64,000 nucleotides of DNA from Streptococcus oralis (GTDB lineage: Bacteria > Bacillota > Bacilli > Lactobacillales > Streptococcaceae). This document shows positions 36,035-44,570 of this stretch, piece after piece. The notes beneath the pieces are model-generated. The model had not been told where the DNA came from, did not search any database, and saw nothing but the letters and a program-made list of their open reading frames with translations. Positions within the stretch are counted from its first letter, which is position 1, and each line of letters opens with the position of its first letter. The stretch is taken from assembly GCF_004127215.1 (NCBI RefSeq), contig NZ_QEWJ01000003.1, forward strand, positions 62,001 through 126,000, in the 5' to 3' direction. A program made the translations under genes and the position numbers.

Positions 36035-36241
36035 TATTACCTCCCTCTTATACCTTAGTTTTCTGCCTCAGTCAGGCCAAACAACTCCATAACCAAGTTA
36101 TCACTATCAAGATGTAACAATTTATTATTGATTGAATAGAGTATTTTTCTAGACTAGTTAATTAAAATATAGAGAAATTAGAAGGTGAACCCTGTAAAAT
36201 AAGGACAATATAAAAATAAATCATCATTCGAAAATCCTCCT
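36035..36241. other. Gap between CD-NTase and the interrupted ORF
   Basis: 207 bp of AT-rich sequence. I find no clear terminator, promoter or repeat, so read-through from the CD-NTase gene into the small ORF is possible. Confidence 0.4.
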
Positions 36242-37699
36242 CTATCTTAGAAAATCAAGTGAAAAATCATCAGCGATATTAACCTCAAACGGTGAGCTTT
36301 TCCCATAACATATGCCATTTTTTACTAGATATGCTTCAACATAATGACATCCTGCATAACGAGTACTCTCTTTTCTAACTTTCTTCCCCTCAATTAATTC
36401 TGAACTATAAAAATCACCTCTTAAACAATTCGCATTTTCAGCTTCTTTACCTGTGTTAGTAACTTGCCACCATATTTCGTAATCTTTTAATCTTTTAGCT
36501 TGTACTTCAAATCTCAAATCTCCACGTTTATTTAATATCGTACCGCTTTTAATTTCCTTCCACCTAAATCCAGAATGCAAATACTTTGCCTTAATTGAGA
36601 CTTCTTCTTTTGAAAGATTTAGCCATTTTGACTTCTGGTGGTGTGGTATTAAACTTACACTGGTGATTGGTAGTTGATTTTCACAATCTCTAAATAAACT
36701 TCTCCTGAGATATTGAATTTTATCAAAATAAGATAAATTATGATTTCTGACATTAAAATCTGATTCTAATTGTTGTAACCAAATTTTAAAGAATTCAAAA
36801 TAACTGCTATCTTTATCCCACTTGCTTGAAAGAACTTCTTCCTCATTTACAGGATTATGAACACAAGGCTTTCCATTTCTTATTTCTATTCCATCTTTCA
36901 AATGTTCTATAACATAGTTCATAATATCCAAAAAGTCACTGTTATACGAACTCGCTGACTGGTACTGTTTTGCTGCTAAAGTAGTAATGATGATAGAGCT
37001 TGGCTTATGCTCAATATCATCTGCAAAACAAACCTCAGCGTGTCTTTTCAGAATCTGTACAATCCTTTGCAATGGTGTTTTAACCTTATATTCGGGAATT
37101 TTTTCAATGGAAGCATAAAATCTCTTAGCAACTTCTTCTTGATATATAGAAAATTTTGAGACATCTCTAAACCACTTAGCATATCCTTTAGGATTACTTG
37201 TTTCCCAATCAGTAGATACTTCATAATAGTTATTATTACTTTTATCTGTGATAGCTATATACCCATCATCCTTTTCATTTAAGGGTACTGACGGTAAAAT
37301 ATCTATATGAAAATTGTTCTCATCAACATATTTTAATGTCCAACATCGCTTACTTTCCTCTGGGTCGTTAGACATCGATTGTGATTTAGCATAGCTTTTT
37401 ACAATTTTTCCTAAGTCATATTTTAAAGAAAATTGAGACTGTCCTTCTCTTCTCAAACCTGTAAAGTTACAAACTATATCTATATCGTAAACTCCATCTT
37501 CTGTTAGAGGTTTGATTGCCGTCCCCAATTTAAATGAACCCTGTAAATATATATCAGGTCTATAAGAACTAAGTTCTGAATTTTTGATATAGTCGGCGAT
37601 TGAATTATATCTCTGAGTAGCTTTTTCATATTTGGAATCTGAAACATCTAACTCCTCAATGAGGCTTTTTATCTCTTTTGGGATAACAATATCTACCAA
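36242..37699 (-). CDS. CD-NTase (cGAS/DncV-like nucleotidyltransferase) of a CBASS system
   Basis: A 485-residue nucleotidyltransferase. The catalytic motif is complete: GS at 54-55 (LQGSFKLGTAIKP), Asp72 and Asp74 in YDIDIV, and Asp133 in FHIDILPSVP. The helical OAS/SMODS core follows (LQRIVQILKRHAEV near residue 230). The C-terminal 130 residues (RWKEIKSGTIL..., WWQVTNTGKEAENANCLRGDF, YVEAYLVKNGICYGKS) look like the AGS-C sensor domain of bacterial CD-NTases. It would make a cyclic oligonucleotide on phage infection. The start is TTG at 37699, with GGAGG 8 bases upstream; an ATG in that gap is out of frame. Operon with the NUDIX gene, 12 bp apart. Confidence 0.88.
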   Translation of the reverse strand: MVDIVIPKEIKSLIEELDVSDSKYEKATQRYNSIADYIKNSELSSYRPDIYLQGSFKLGTAIKPLTEDGVYDIDIVCNFTGLRREGQSQFSLKYDLGKIVKSYAKSQSMSNDPEESKRCWTLKYVDENNFHIDILPSVPLNEKDDGYIAITDKSNNNYYEVSTDWETSNPKGYAKWFRDVSKFSIYQEEVAKRFYASIEKIPEYKVKTPLQRIVQILKRHAEVCFADDIEHKPSSIIITTLAAKQYQSASSYNSDFLDIMNYVIEHLKDGIEIRNGKPCVHNPVNEEEVLSSKWDKDSSYFEFFKIWLQQLESDFNVRNHNLSYFDKIQYLRRSLFRDCENQLPITSVSLIPHHQKSKWLNLSKEEVSIKAKYLHSGFRWKEIKSGTILNKRGDLRFEVQAKRLKDYEIWWQVTNTGKEAENANCLRGDFYSSELIEGKKVRKESTRYAGCHYVEAYLVKNGICYGKSSPFEVNIADDFSLDFLR

Positions 37700-37711
37700 A
37701 TTACATTCCTC

Positions 37712-38404
37712 CTAAACTATATACCTAGCAGTGGCAGAAATTTTTTTAGAAAGTCCATCTTTAGTAAAGCAAAACTTCTCTATATATTCAGCTTTAACAG
37801 GGAGATAATGTTCACTTTTTAACACATCATCCAGTATTTCCTTTGGTATTTTCACTTCAAAAATTTCAAAGATTTTTAGTTCGTCTATTTGAAAGTGAGT
37901 TGAGAACGTGATAGGTTCTTTAACAGTCTTTAGATATTCAATCTGTGATTGTTTTATCAGATTTTCAATAGATATACCTGATGGTTCCAATTCTTCAATA
38001 AGTTCCCTAATGACCGTGATTTCTCTATTCTTTTTCGTATCAAACCAGTCAAGAAATTTTACAAGATGTTTGCCTGTTGTTACTAGTCTTAAATCACCAT
38101 TTTCATAAAAATGACTTTCAGATTCATCTTTTAATTCTAGATTTTCCTTCAGTCCATTAAATGAATCGTAGTATTTATAAACACCTCCAATTGGCTGATA
38201 TTGGTCTATTCGATTTCCCCTTATTAACAGGTATTTGTTATTATATCTTATTCGAAAAAGATAAGCACAGCTCAATCTTATATTTTTATTCCATCGAATA
38301 AGTGATTGATAGTATATTTTTAATCTTAATCTATTATGAAAAATAGTTGAGGCAAGAAAAGTAATAAATGCAACAATCAGATTAACAAAAATATCCTGTA
38401 TCAT
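37712..38404 (-). CDS. Membrane-anchored SMODS-associated NUDIX protein (probable CBASS effector)
   Basis: A 230-residue protein. Residues 4-22 form a transmembrane helix ([17 protein letters not shown]), then come basic residues and a NUDIX-like domain: [20 protein letters not shown] at residues 58-77 and [13 protein letters not shown] at 127-139 with the helix Glu residues. This fits the SMODS-associated NUDIX family found beside CD-NTases. It probably senses or hydrolyses a nucleotide at the membrane. The ATG at 38404 has GGAGG 6 bases upstream and lies just after the stop of the preceding ORF. Its own stop codon overlaps the Shine-Dalgarno of the CD-NTase. Confidence 0.8.
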   Translation of the reverse strand: MIQDIFVNLIVAFITFLASTIFHNRLRLKIYYQSLIRWNKNIRLSCAYLFRIRYNNKYLLIRGNRIDQYQPIGGVYKYYDSFNGLKENLELKDESESHFYENGDLRLVTTGKHLVKFLDWFDTKKNREITVIRELIEELEPSGISIENLIKQSQIEYLKTVKEPITFSTHFQIDELKIFEIFEVKIPKEILDDVLKSEHYLPVKAEYIEKFCFTKDGLSKKISATARYIV

Positions 38405-38405
38405 T

Positions 38406-39176
38406 TTACTCCTCCACTTCAAACTTAGGCAAACTATTGACTAAATCAACTGTTTGGACAGATACATTGATGATTCTTAATAGCAAATTGAAGATATATT
38501 TTTCATCCTCACTATAGTCGTTTGGATCATCTGTAATTCCAGATTTTTTATCAGTTTTAACTTGATACTGATCTATAATCCATTCAATAGCAGAGCGTCC
38601 ATTTACAACATATTCATACGCTTTTTCAGGGATATTACTAATGGTGATGTCGCTGTTAAATATGATTGTAGATAGATCATTTACAGATTTTCCTTTTTCA
38701 TCACGCTTTTTAGCGAATCTCATCTTGGTTACTTTGTAACTTGGATTCTCTGCTGTCGTAATTCCAACTCCATCATATACAGGAACTTCTTCATAGTTAA
38801 GATGTAAGTCCATCAATTTCTGACCAACTTCAACATACCTCTCCTTATTTTTTACAATAGGAATTCTTGCGAGGTCTTTCTTCAAATCGTTAGCATACTT
38901 TTCTTGATATTCTTTAGAGTTAAGTAACCCATAGACATAAGCAAAGGTGTCATCCAAATTCAATCCCAGCTTATCAGCAAACGCTTGATTCATATTATCA
39001 TTGTTTTGGAACAATGACGTTTCATCAACTTCGTTGTCAAAACGCATAAATCCTTGACCATTCATTTGTAACTGGATATCAGGCAGTAAATTAGTTACAA
39101 TAACAGAAAAGTCACGTGAGGTTCCACGACCAGTTGTTACAATCACAATATTCTCTTGCCCAAATTTTTTTGCCAT
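38406..39176 (-). CDS. Type ISP restriction-modification enzyme, C-terminal part
   Basis: A 256-codon ORF starting ATG GCA at 39176 inside the end of the larger ORF. It lines up with the C-terminal half of the target-recognition domain of LlaGI/LlaBIII-type enzymes ([62 protein letters not shown]). Joined to the preceding ORF it gives about 1,570 residues, the normal length of the family. Its own Shine-Dalgarno is weak (AGG 4 bases upstream), so it is more likely the continuation of the upstream gene, reached by a frameshift, than a separate gene. Confidence 0.85.
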   Translation of the reverse strand: MAKKFGQENIVIVTTGRGTSRDFSVIVTNLLPDIQLQMNGQGFMRFDNEVDETSLFQNNDNMNQAFADKLGLNLDDTFAYVYGLLNSKEYQEKYANDLKKDLARIPIVKNKERYVEVGQKLMDLHLNYEEVPVYDGVGITTAENPSYKVTKMRFAKKRDEKGKSVNDLSTIIFNSDITISNIPEKAYEYVVNGRSAIEWIIDQYQVKTDKKSGITDDPNDYSEDEKYIFNLLLRIINVSVQTVDLVNSLPKFEVEE

Positions 39177-42100
39177 TGACCTGGACTTTCAATTACTTCA
39201 TTTTGATAATAAAGCCATTTTTTTATAAACGGACGGTACAAACTAAGTTTTATATTATTGGAATTAAATGTAATTTCTTGATTACGAGCTACTAGCTGTT
39301 CTAATTTCCTAGTCCATTTAATATAATTATCTTGACGATTTAATAACGATTTTAATTCATCAGCAGAGCTATTCCTATAGGCTAATCTTTCATTATTATA
39401 ATTCCTAATTAATCTCTCTGAATTTTTACAGACTCTATTTTTAGAGAATCCTGAAACCCAAATATCCCTATTTGTTGCGATGCCAATTGCACTACTTAAG
39501 AAAACTTCTTGTGATAAATCAGAGTATTTCTGATAATTTGGATCCCTTTGATTGAGCCAATCATCGTTTTCATCGGGAATGATCTCTTGCCAATCTAGTT
39601 GCGAAACATCGCCAAATCCAGAAATAATTGCTAGTTTTTCCTTTTGCGATAAGTAATCACCAATATCATGATAGTGAAGTTCATGACAATCTGAGCCATC
39701 TTTTACTAAAATTGAAATTGCAACAGGAGTACGACTACCTGAACCAAAGATTTTCCCGCCTTCTCTTCGGGATTGTTCTCCTAGTGTTCTCTGGTCACCA
39801 CGAAGATTAAAGATATAAAGATGATTAAATTCTTCATAAAGCCCTGCACGCAAGCCATCTGCTGAATTGGTATTAAGATAATTACCATTTGTCACAAACC
39901 CAATCACCCCTTGATTTTTAAGGCGATCTGATGCCCAACGGAAGGCTTTTACATAAGAATCATATAGACCTTTTGTTAGAGTTGTACTAGATTTAACAAC
40001 GTATGTTTCTTCTAATCTTTTTTCTAATTTTGGATATGAAATATTTTTGTTATTATCGTTTGCATTTGTCTGACCGATAGAATATGGTGGGTTACCAATG
40101 ATAGCAGTAATTGGTTTTTCTTGTTGGCGTTTTAAGCGTTTGTCATTTGTACCAAAGAAGGAGTCATCAAGCGTATCTTCTGTTTCTGTTGATTCAAAAG
40201 TATCCGTTAAAACAATACCTTCAAATGGTGTATATGGTTCATCACCATTAATTTCATCAAATACAGCTTCAATATTAATGGCAGCAATGTAATAACTTAG
40301 AAGAACAATTTCATTAGCATGTAATTCTTGTGTATATTTTCTTAGAATGTCATCAAAGGTGATTTCACCACTATCCATCAGTGATTTCAAGTAATGCAAT
40401 GTTCTAGTGATAAATGTTCCAGTTCCAGTAAATGGATCCAAAATATGAACATTTTCACTCGCTAAAGTCTTACTAAAGTGCTTTCTCAAGACTACATCGA
40501 CTGATTTGACAATAAAATCTACAACTTCTACAGGAGTGAAGACGATACCTAATCTTTCTGTGGTTGATTTGAATCCTGTAGAAAAGAATTTATCATATAG
40601 AGTAATAATAATTTTTTGCTTAGCTTGGGCGTTATCAATCCCCTCTGCACGTAAACGAACTGAATCATAAAATGGTTGCAACTCTTTCTGCTCTTTTTCA
40701 AAACCAAATTGTGATAATTCTTCTACAATTTGTTCCATCGCAGAACTTACTGGATTGTTCTTAACAAAACTGTATTCTCCAAAGAGTGCATCAAAAATTG
40801 GTAAAGTGATTAAGTGTTGCGCTAACATCTCAATCGCTTGTCTTTGGTCAATTGATTCATTGATATTGTGTTGAAGGCTTTGAAGAAATTTTTCAAAAGC
40901 ATATTTACTATCAGGATTTTGTTCTAAGGTGAACTCAATTCCTTGAATGTGACGTCTCGCAATATCAGCTACATCTTTAGACCAATCCTCTAGATAACGT
41001 CTATCACCGACCTTTTGGACAATTTTACCATAGATTGCCCCTTCGACAGCTTCCCAGTCTAGTTCTAATTCTGTCTGATAAGCCACTGTCGGCTCTTTCA
41101 CATAACCATCATTAAAATTAGGGTCGTCTGGTGCCGCACCCACTCCAATAACTTGGATATTTTTAGGCTTCTGTCTGTTTAATTCCAGTTTATTAATAGT
41201 TGCTTCAAAGCGTTCATCTACTGAACGCAAGGCGTTTAACACCTGCCAGATAACATCGTATGTTTTATTATTGTCCAGAATTGTTTCAGGTGTTTCACCA
41301 GCAGGAACTACAATTGGTAGAATTATGTACCCATATTCTTTACCCTCAAATTTACGGATGATTCGTCCTACAGTTTGAACAATATCTACCTGTGATTTGC
41401 GAGGTGAAAGGAATATAATTGCATCTAGATTAGGAACATCGATTCCTTCAGTTAGGAAGCGAACATTTGATAAAATTCGTGCTGAATCTTCAGGTATATC
41501 ATCACTTGCTAACCAATCTAAAGCCTCATTCTTCTCAAGGGCATTCATGCTACCATCAACATGACGAACATTAACATAATAACCATCTTCGCTATTGAGG
41601 TAATCATTAACTACGTTTTCAAATTGCGCTGACAGGCGTTGACTATCTTTGATAGTACGTGAAAAGGCAATTGCCCGTTTCATCGGTTCACCAGAAACCT
41701 TATCCGCAAAACTCTCACGCTTAATCATCCCATTCCAAACGCCAATAATACGTCCGACATCATCAATGTTTAACCCATTTTCAGAATCCGACAGGGACTT
41801 CTGCATATCTTTCTGAACAACTGTTTCATCAACTGCTAAAACCATCAGTTTATAATCAGTAAGAATGTCATGACTAATAGCATCTCCAAAACCTAAACGA
41901 TAGAACACACTACCATATAGGCTTTCATCATCCATACTAGAAATAATGATTGAATTTTCTTCTGCTTTTTTCTTAGCATCAGTACCATATAATTTCGGTG
42001 TTGCTGTTTGGTAAAGGCGTTTTGTCCCCTTTACATTTAGATCACTATGTACTTTTGTAAACGCTGATGCTTCATCGCCAAGAGCTTTTGCACCTGTAGT

Positions 42101-43096
42101 ACGGTGAGCTTCATCAGCGATAATTAAATCAAATTCTGGGAATCCTTCCTTTTGAGCCTTTCCAAGAACATCAATTGACTGATATGTTCCGAATACAACT
42201 AACAGCTCTTTTTTAGGTCTATCCATTAATTCTAAATAATTTTCAACAACTTTTTTTGATGAAGTTGTAGCCGGATAACCGATATCACTAGCTTTAATTG
42301 TTATATTTGATTCATCCTGCTTGACACTTCCACGACTAGCATTTCTATCACTAGTAACTGCCATTGAAGACATAGTCATCTCTGTATCATTATTCCACCC
42401 TCTCAATGTTTGAGTGAGAAGTTGAATACTTGGTACTAAATAAAGAATAGTATACTGTTCTTTTTTCGCTTCCTTCGCCATCGCTTCAGCAATCTTTAAA
42501 CTTGTAAAAGTCTTACCTGTTCCTGGAGCCATTATAAGTTGCCCACGATCATTTTCCTTAAAATGATTCAATGCAGACTGGATCGCACTTTCTTGATAAT
42601 ATCTTAGTTTCTTTTTAGCTTTAACAGTGACTACTTCTGGTGATTCAAAAGAGAATTTTGACCAATCAATTTGAGAATTTCTAAGATCCGAAAGCCCAAT
42701 ACGAATAACATCACTTCGGTCTGCCAGAGCTTTCTCAGCATTTTTGCCCCATCTATCAGTAGAAGCAACGATAATACCTGATTCGTAATAGTCTTTTCCA
42801 AGCTCCCCTAAAAAAGAATCAATATTAGATTTTTGGATAGTATGTTTATAGAATTTTGCCTGAATCGCTACTAATTCACCAGTAAATTTTTCAGCAACTA
42901 AATCTACTCCAAGATCAACTTTAGGTACTCCAAATTCCTCTGGAACATCTGCTAGCATCCATACATTCTTAAACTCATTCTGGTATGTTGGTTCATTTTG
43001 AAAATAGGCACGTGCTAAATACTCAAAGTATGTTCCTCTATCACGTTGCGTTTCAGCAAGCTCATTAATCCGATGTACTAGGTTATCAAAAGTCAT
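39143..43096 (-). CDS. Type ISP (LlaGI-like) restriction-modification enzyme, N-terminal and central part
   Basis: A 1,317-residue product. Order of domains: Mrr-type PD-(D/Q)xK nuclease at 1-150 (Asp65, Gln79-x-Lys81 in AIQAKFY), SF2 helicase/translocase with Walker A APGTGKT (190-196), DEAH near 326 and FLTEGIDVPNLDAIIFLSPR further on, helical coupler, then an N6-adenine methyltransferase with DPFTGTGTF (about 886) and NPPYS (about 1000), then the first part of the target-recognition domain. One polypeptide cuts and methylates. The frame ends in TGA at 39143 because of an A7 tract; the C-terminus is in the next ORF. The start 43096 has AAAGG 8 bases upstream. Confidence 0.9.
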   Translation of the reverse strand: MTFDNLVHRINELAETQRDRGTYFEYLARAYFQNEPTYQNEFKNVWMLADVPEEFGVPKVDLGVDLVAEKFTGELVAIQAKFYKHTIQKSNIDSFLGELGKDYYESGIIVASTDRWGKNAEKALADRSDVIRIGLSDLRNSQIDWSKFSFESPEVVTVKAKKKLRYYQESAIQSALNHFKENDRGQLIMAPGTGKTFTSLKIAEAMAKEAKKEQYTILYLVPSIQLLTQTLRGWNNDTEMTMSSMAVTSDRNASRGSVKQDESNITIKASDIGYPATTSSKKVVENYLELMDRPKKELLVVFGTYQSIDVLGKAQKEGFPEFDLIIADEAHRTTGAKALGDEASAFTKVHSDLNVKGTKRLYQTATPKLYGTDAKKKAEENSIIISSMDDESLYGSVFYRLGFGDAISHDILTDYKLMVLAVDETVVQKDMQKSLSDSENGLNIDDVGRIIGVWNGMIKRESFADKVSGEPMKRAIAFSRTIKDSQRLSAQFENVVNDYLNSEDGYYVNVRHVDGSMNALEKNEALDWLASDDIPEDSARILSNVRFLTEGIDVPNLDAIIFLSPRKSQVDIVQTVGRIIRKFEGKEYGYIILPIVVPAGETPETILDNNKTYDVIWQVLNALRSVDERFEATINKLELNRQKPKNIQVIGVGAAPDDPNFNDGYVKEPTVAYQTELELDWEAVEGAIYGKIVQKVGDRRYLEDWSKDVADIARRHIQGIEFTLEQNPDSKYAFEKFLQSLQHNINESIDQRQAIEMLAQHLITLPIFDALFGEYSFVKNNPVSSAMEQIVEELSQFGFEKEQKELQPFYDSVRLRAEGIDNAQAKQKIIITLYDKFFSTGFKSTTERLGIVFTPVEVVDFIVKSVDVVLRKHFSKTLASENVHILDPFTGTGTFITRTLHYLKSLMDSGEITFDDILRKYTQELHANEIVLLSYYIAAINIEAVFDEINGDEPYTPFEGIVLTDTFESTETEDTLDDSFFGTNDKRLKRQQEKPITAIIGNPPYSIGQTNANDNNKNISYPKLEKRLEETYVVKSSTTLTKGLYDSYVKAFRWASDRLKNQGVIGFVTNGNYLNTNSADGLRAGLYEEFNHLYIFNLRGDQRTLGEQSRREGGKIFGSGSRTPVAISILVKDGSDCHELHYHDIGDYLSQKEKLAIISGFGDVSQLDWQEIIPDENDDWLNQRDPNYQKYSDLSQEVFLSSAIGIATNRDIWVSGFSKNRVCKNSERLIRNYNNERLAYRNSSADELKSLLNRQDNYIKWTRKLEQLVARNQEITFNSNNIKLSLYRPFIKKWLYYQNEVIESPGQWQKNLGKRIL
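39165..39171 (-). other. A7 slippery tract splitting the restriction-modification gene
   Basis: Seven adenines on the coding strand. In the first ORF the bases read CAA AAA AAT TTG; one extra A, or a ribosomal -1 slip at A_AAA_AAT, puts translation into the frame of the second ORF (TTT GGG CAA GAG). Confidence 0.8.
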
Positions 43097-43139
43097 CTTA
43101 GTTACCTTTCTCCTCAAAGGTAAGGGATGACTGATGGTG

Positions 43140-43209
43140 TTAGTGTATTACATAGTAATACACTAAGGGTACCCTTAGTGTATTACATAGTAATACACTA
43201 AGGGTACCC
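43140..43209. repeat. Two perfect 35-bp tandem repeats made of nested palindromes
   Basis: Unit 1 is 43140-43174 and unit 2 is 43175-43209, identical. Each unit has 12-bp arms TTAGTGTATTAC and GTAATACACTAA around ATA, then the palindrome GGGTACCC. Across the junction, 43155-43186 is a perfect 32-bp palindrome centred on GGGTACCC. They lie 44 bp upstream of the restriction-modification start and downstream of its predicted -10, so they would be transcribed as leader hairpins or act as a roadblock operator. Confidence 0.9.
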
Positions 43210-43234
43210 TTACCCAAATATTCTTTTTTTCTTT

Positions 43235-43243
43235 ATTATACCA
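43235..43243 (-). promoter_or_regulatory. Extended -10 promoter of the restriction-modification/CBASS operon
   Basis: Minus strand TGGTATAAT; the transcript would start near 43228, giving a leader of about 130 nt that contains both palindromic repeats. No clear -35. Confidence 0.6.
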
Positions 43244-43261
43244 TGATTTTTTACAAAAAAT

Positions 43262-43296
43262 AAAACCCCACCAAGATTTAATCTTGGTGGGGTTTT
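43262..43296 (-). terminator. Terminator of rplJ-rplL operon
   Basis: Very strong 16-17-bp stem AAAACCCCACCAAGATT / AATCTTGGTGGGGTTTT. It lies about 97 bp after the rplL stop; the intervening 3' UTR contains further small hairpins such as GGAATGA/TCATTCC (43312-43318 / 43303-43309 region). Confidence 0.92.
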
Positions 43297-43392
43297 GGTG
43301 GGGAATGAAATCATTCCTCCGATTATTAATCGCTCTAAGCAATTCTAAAACCTTAATTTACTAGGCTTCCGCAATCAAATTGCGATACTCTA

Positions 43393-43761
43393 TTATTTAA
43401 GAGTAACTGAAGCTCCAGCTTCTTCCAATTTAGCTTTGATTTCTTCAGCTTCTGCTGTTGCAACGCCTTCTTTAACAAGAGCTGGTGCACCATCAACAAG
43501 TTCTTTAGCTTCTTTAAGTCCAAGACCAGTGATTTCACGTACAACTTTGATAACGCCAACTTTTTTGTCACCAGCAGCTGTCAATTCAACGTCAAATGAA
43601 TCTTTAGCAGCACCCGCGTCAGCAGCACCAGCTGCAGCAACAGCTACAGGAGCAGCTGCAGTTACACCAAATTCTTCTTCGATAGCTTTTACAAGGTCGT
43701 TCAATTCAAGGATTGAAGCTTCTTTAATTTCAGCAATAATGTTTTCAATGTTCAATGCCAT
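43393..43761 (-). CDS. rplL: 50S ribosomal protein bL12 (L7/L12)
   Basis: A 122-residue protein: N-terminal dimerisation domain [23 protein letters not shown], Ala/Gly-rich hinge ([20 protein letters not shown]), and C-terminal factor-binding domain with [20 protein letters not shown]. It forms the stalk that recruits translation GTPases. The ATG at 43761 has GGAGG before it; five upstream codons are in frame but not used. Second gene of the rplJ-rplL operon. Confidence 0.97.
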   Translation of the reverse strand: MALNIENIIAEIKEASILELNDLVKAIEEEFGVTAAAPVAVAAAGAADAGAAKDSFDVELTAAGDKKVGVIKVVREITGLGLKEAKELVDGAPALVKEGVATAEAEEIKAKLEEAGASVTLK

Positions 43762-43811
43762 TGTTATTTCCTCCAAATAAGTTTTAAATTTTATAATATT
43801 TTTTTGTAGCT

Positions 43812-43829
43812 AGGCTACGCTGCGTAGCT
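43812..43829 (-). other. Small hairpin between rplJ and rplL
   Basis: GGCTACG / CGTAGCT arms around a 3-base loop, just after the rplJ stop. It could be a processing or stability element that helps bL12 be made in excess over uL10. Confidence 0.4.
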
Positions 43830-43834
43830 TAAGA

Positions 43835-44335
43835 TTAAGCTGCGTCTTCTTTGTTGTCTGCAACCGCTTTGACTGCAAGAGCAACGTTGCGCACTGGCGC
43901 TTGAAGTACAGAAAGGAGCATAGAAAGAAGTCCTTCGCGGTTTGGAAGAGTTGCAAGAGCAACGATTTCTTCTTTAGATGCGACAGCGCCTTCGATTGCG
44001 CCACCTTTGATTTCAAGTGCTTCAGCGTTTTTAGCAAAATCGTTCAAGATTTTCGCTGGTGCGATAACATCTTCGTTAGAAAATGCTACTGCAGATGGTC
44101 CAACAAATACTGATGCAAGATCTTCAAGACCAGCTTTTTCAGCTGCACGACGCAAGATTGAGTTTTTAATGACTTTATACTCAACTTCGCTTCCACGAAG
44201 CTCACGACGAAGAACTGTATCTTGCTCAACTGTCAAACCACGAGCGTCTACCACGACGATAGATGCAGCAGCTTTCATTTTTTCAGCTACTACGTCAACT
44301 AGTTCCGCTTTTTTAGCAATAATTGCTTCACTCAT
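43835..44335 (-). CDS. rplJ: 50S ribosomal protein uL10
   Basis: A 166-residue stalk base protein. [20 protein letters not shown] is the usual N-terminus, followed by [23 protein letters not shown] and the C-terminal L12-binding helix ([23 protein letters not shown]). It anchors bL12 dimers on 23S rRNA and represses its own operon via the leader RNA. The start at 44335 has GGAGG 9 bases upstream. First gene of rplJ-rplL. Confidence 0.97.
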   Translation of the reverse strand: MSEAIIAKKAELVDVVAEKMKAAASIVVVDARGLTVEQDTVLRRELRGSEVEYKVIKNSILRRAAEKAGLEDLASVFVGPSAVAFSNEDVIAPAKILNDFAKNAEALEIKGGAIEGAVASKEEIVALATLPNREGLLSMLLSVLQAPVRNVALAVKAVADNKEDAA

Positions 44336-44507
44336 TAGTGTGTTCACCTCCGTAATTATTTTGCTTGGGGAATTTTTCCAAAAGAAAAACGCGCCCAAAC
44401 CTAGACACGAAAGTACAATACGCTTCTTTTTACATGATACGTTTTGTCCTCGGTAGGATACTTATGAGTCGAGCTCCCCTACTGTCTTAGGCAGTTTTTT
44501 CAAACCG
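44336..44507 (-). ncRNA. Ribosomal protein L10 leader
   Basis: The roughly 170-nt untranslated leader between the promoter and rplJ has the expected place and features of the Firmicute L10 leader: paired segments (CTGCCTAAGACAGTAGG and the later GTATCCTACCGAGGAC region), a purine-rich kink-turn-like stretch, then the rplJ Shine-Dalgarno. uL10-L12 binding to it limits its own synthesis. Boundaries are approximate. Confidence 0.75.
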
Positions 44508-44513
44508 TATATA

Positions 44514-44542
44514 AGTATAGCATAGACAAAAAAAGAATGCAA
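44514..44542 (-). promoter_or_regulatory. Promoter of rplJ-rplL
   Basis: Minus strand TTGCAT (44537-44542), 17-bp spacer, TATACT (44514-44519). It lies just past the end of the deaminase gene. Confidence 0.8.
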
Positions 44543-44570
44543 GATTTTTGCAAACTTTTTTGAAATTTTT

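Noticed and set aside
38406-39176. Independent gene instead of the C-terminus of the restriction-modification enzyme
   Set aside because: The sequence matches the end of the family, the summed length fits one polypeptide, and the start has only a weak Shine-Dalgarno.
43140-43209. Possible CRISPR mini-array (two 35-bp repeats)
   Set aside because: The repeats are directly adjacent with no spacer between them and no cas genes are present.
35391-43261. Prophage or integrative element carrying the defence genes
   Set aside because: No integrase, no structural genes and no flanking direct repeats that I could see; only the gene content and AT-richness suggest acquisition.
44336-44507. Small coding ORFs opposite rplJ and its leader
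   Set aside because: They are antisense reading frames over a well-conserved ribosomal gene and leader, without Shine-Dalgarno sites.
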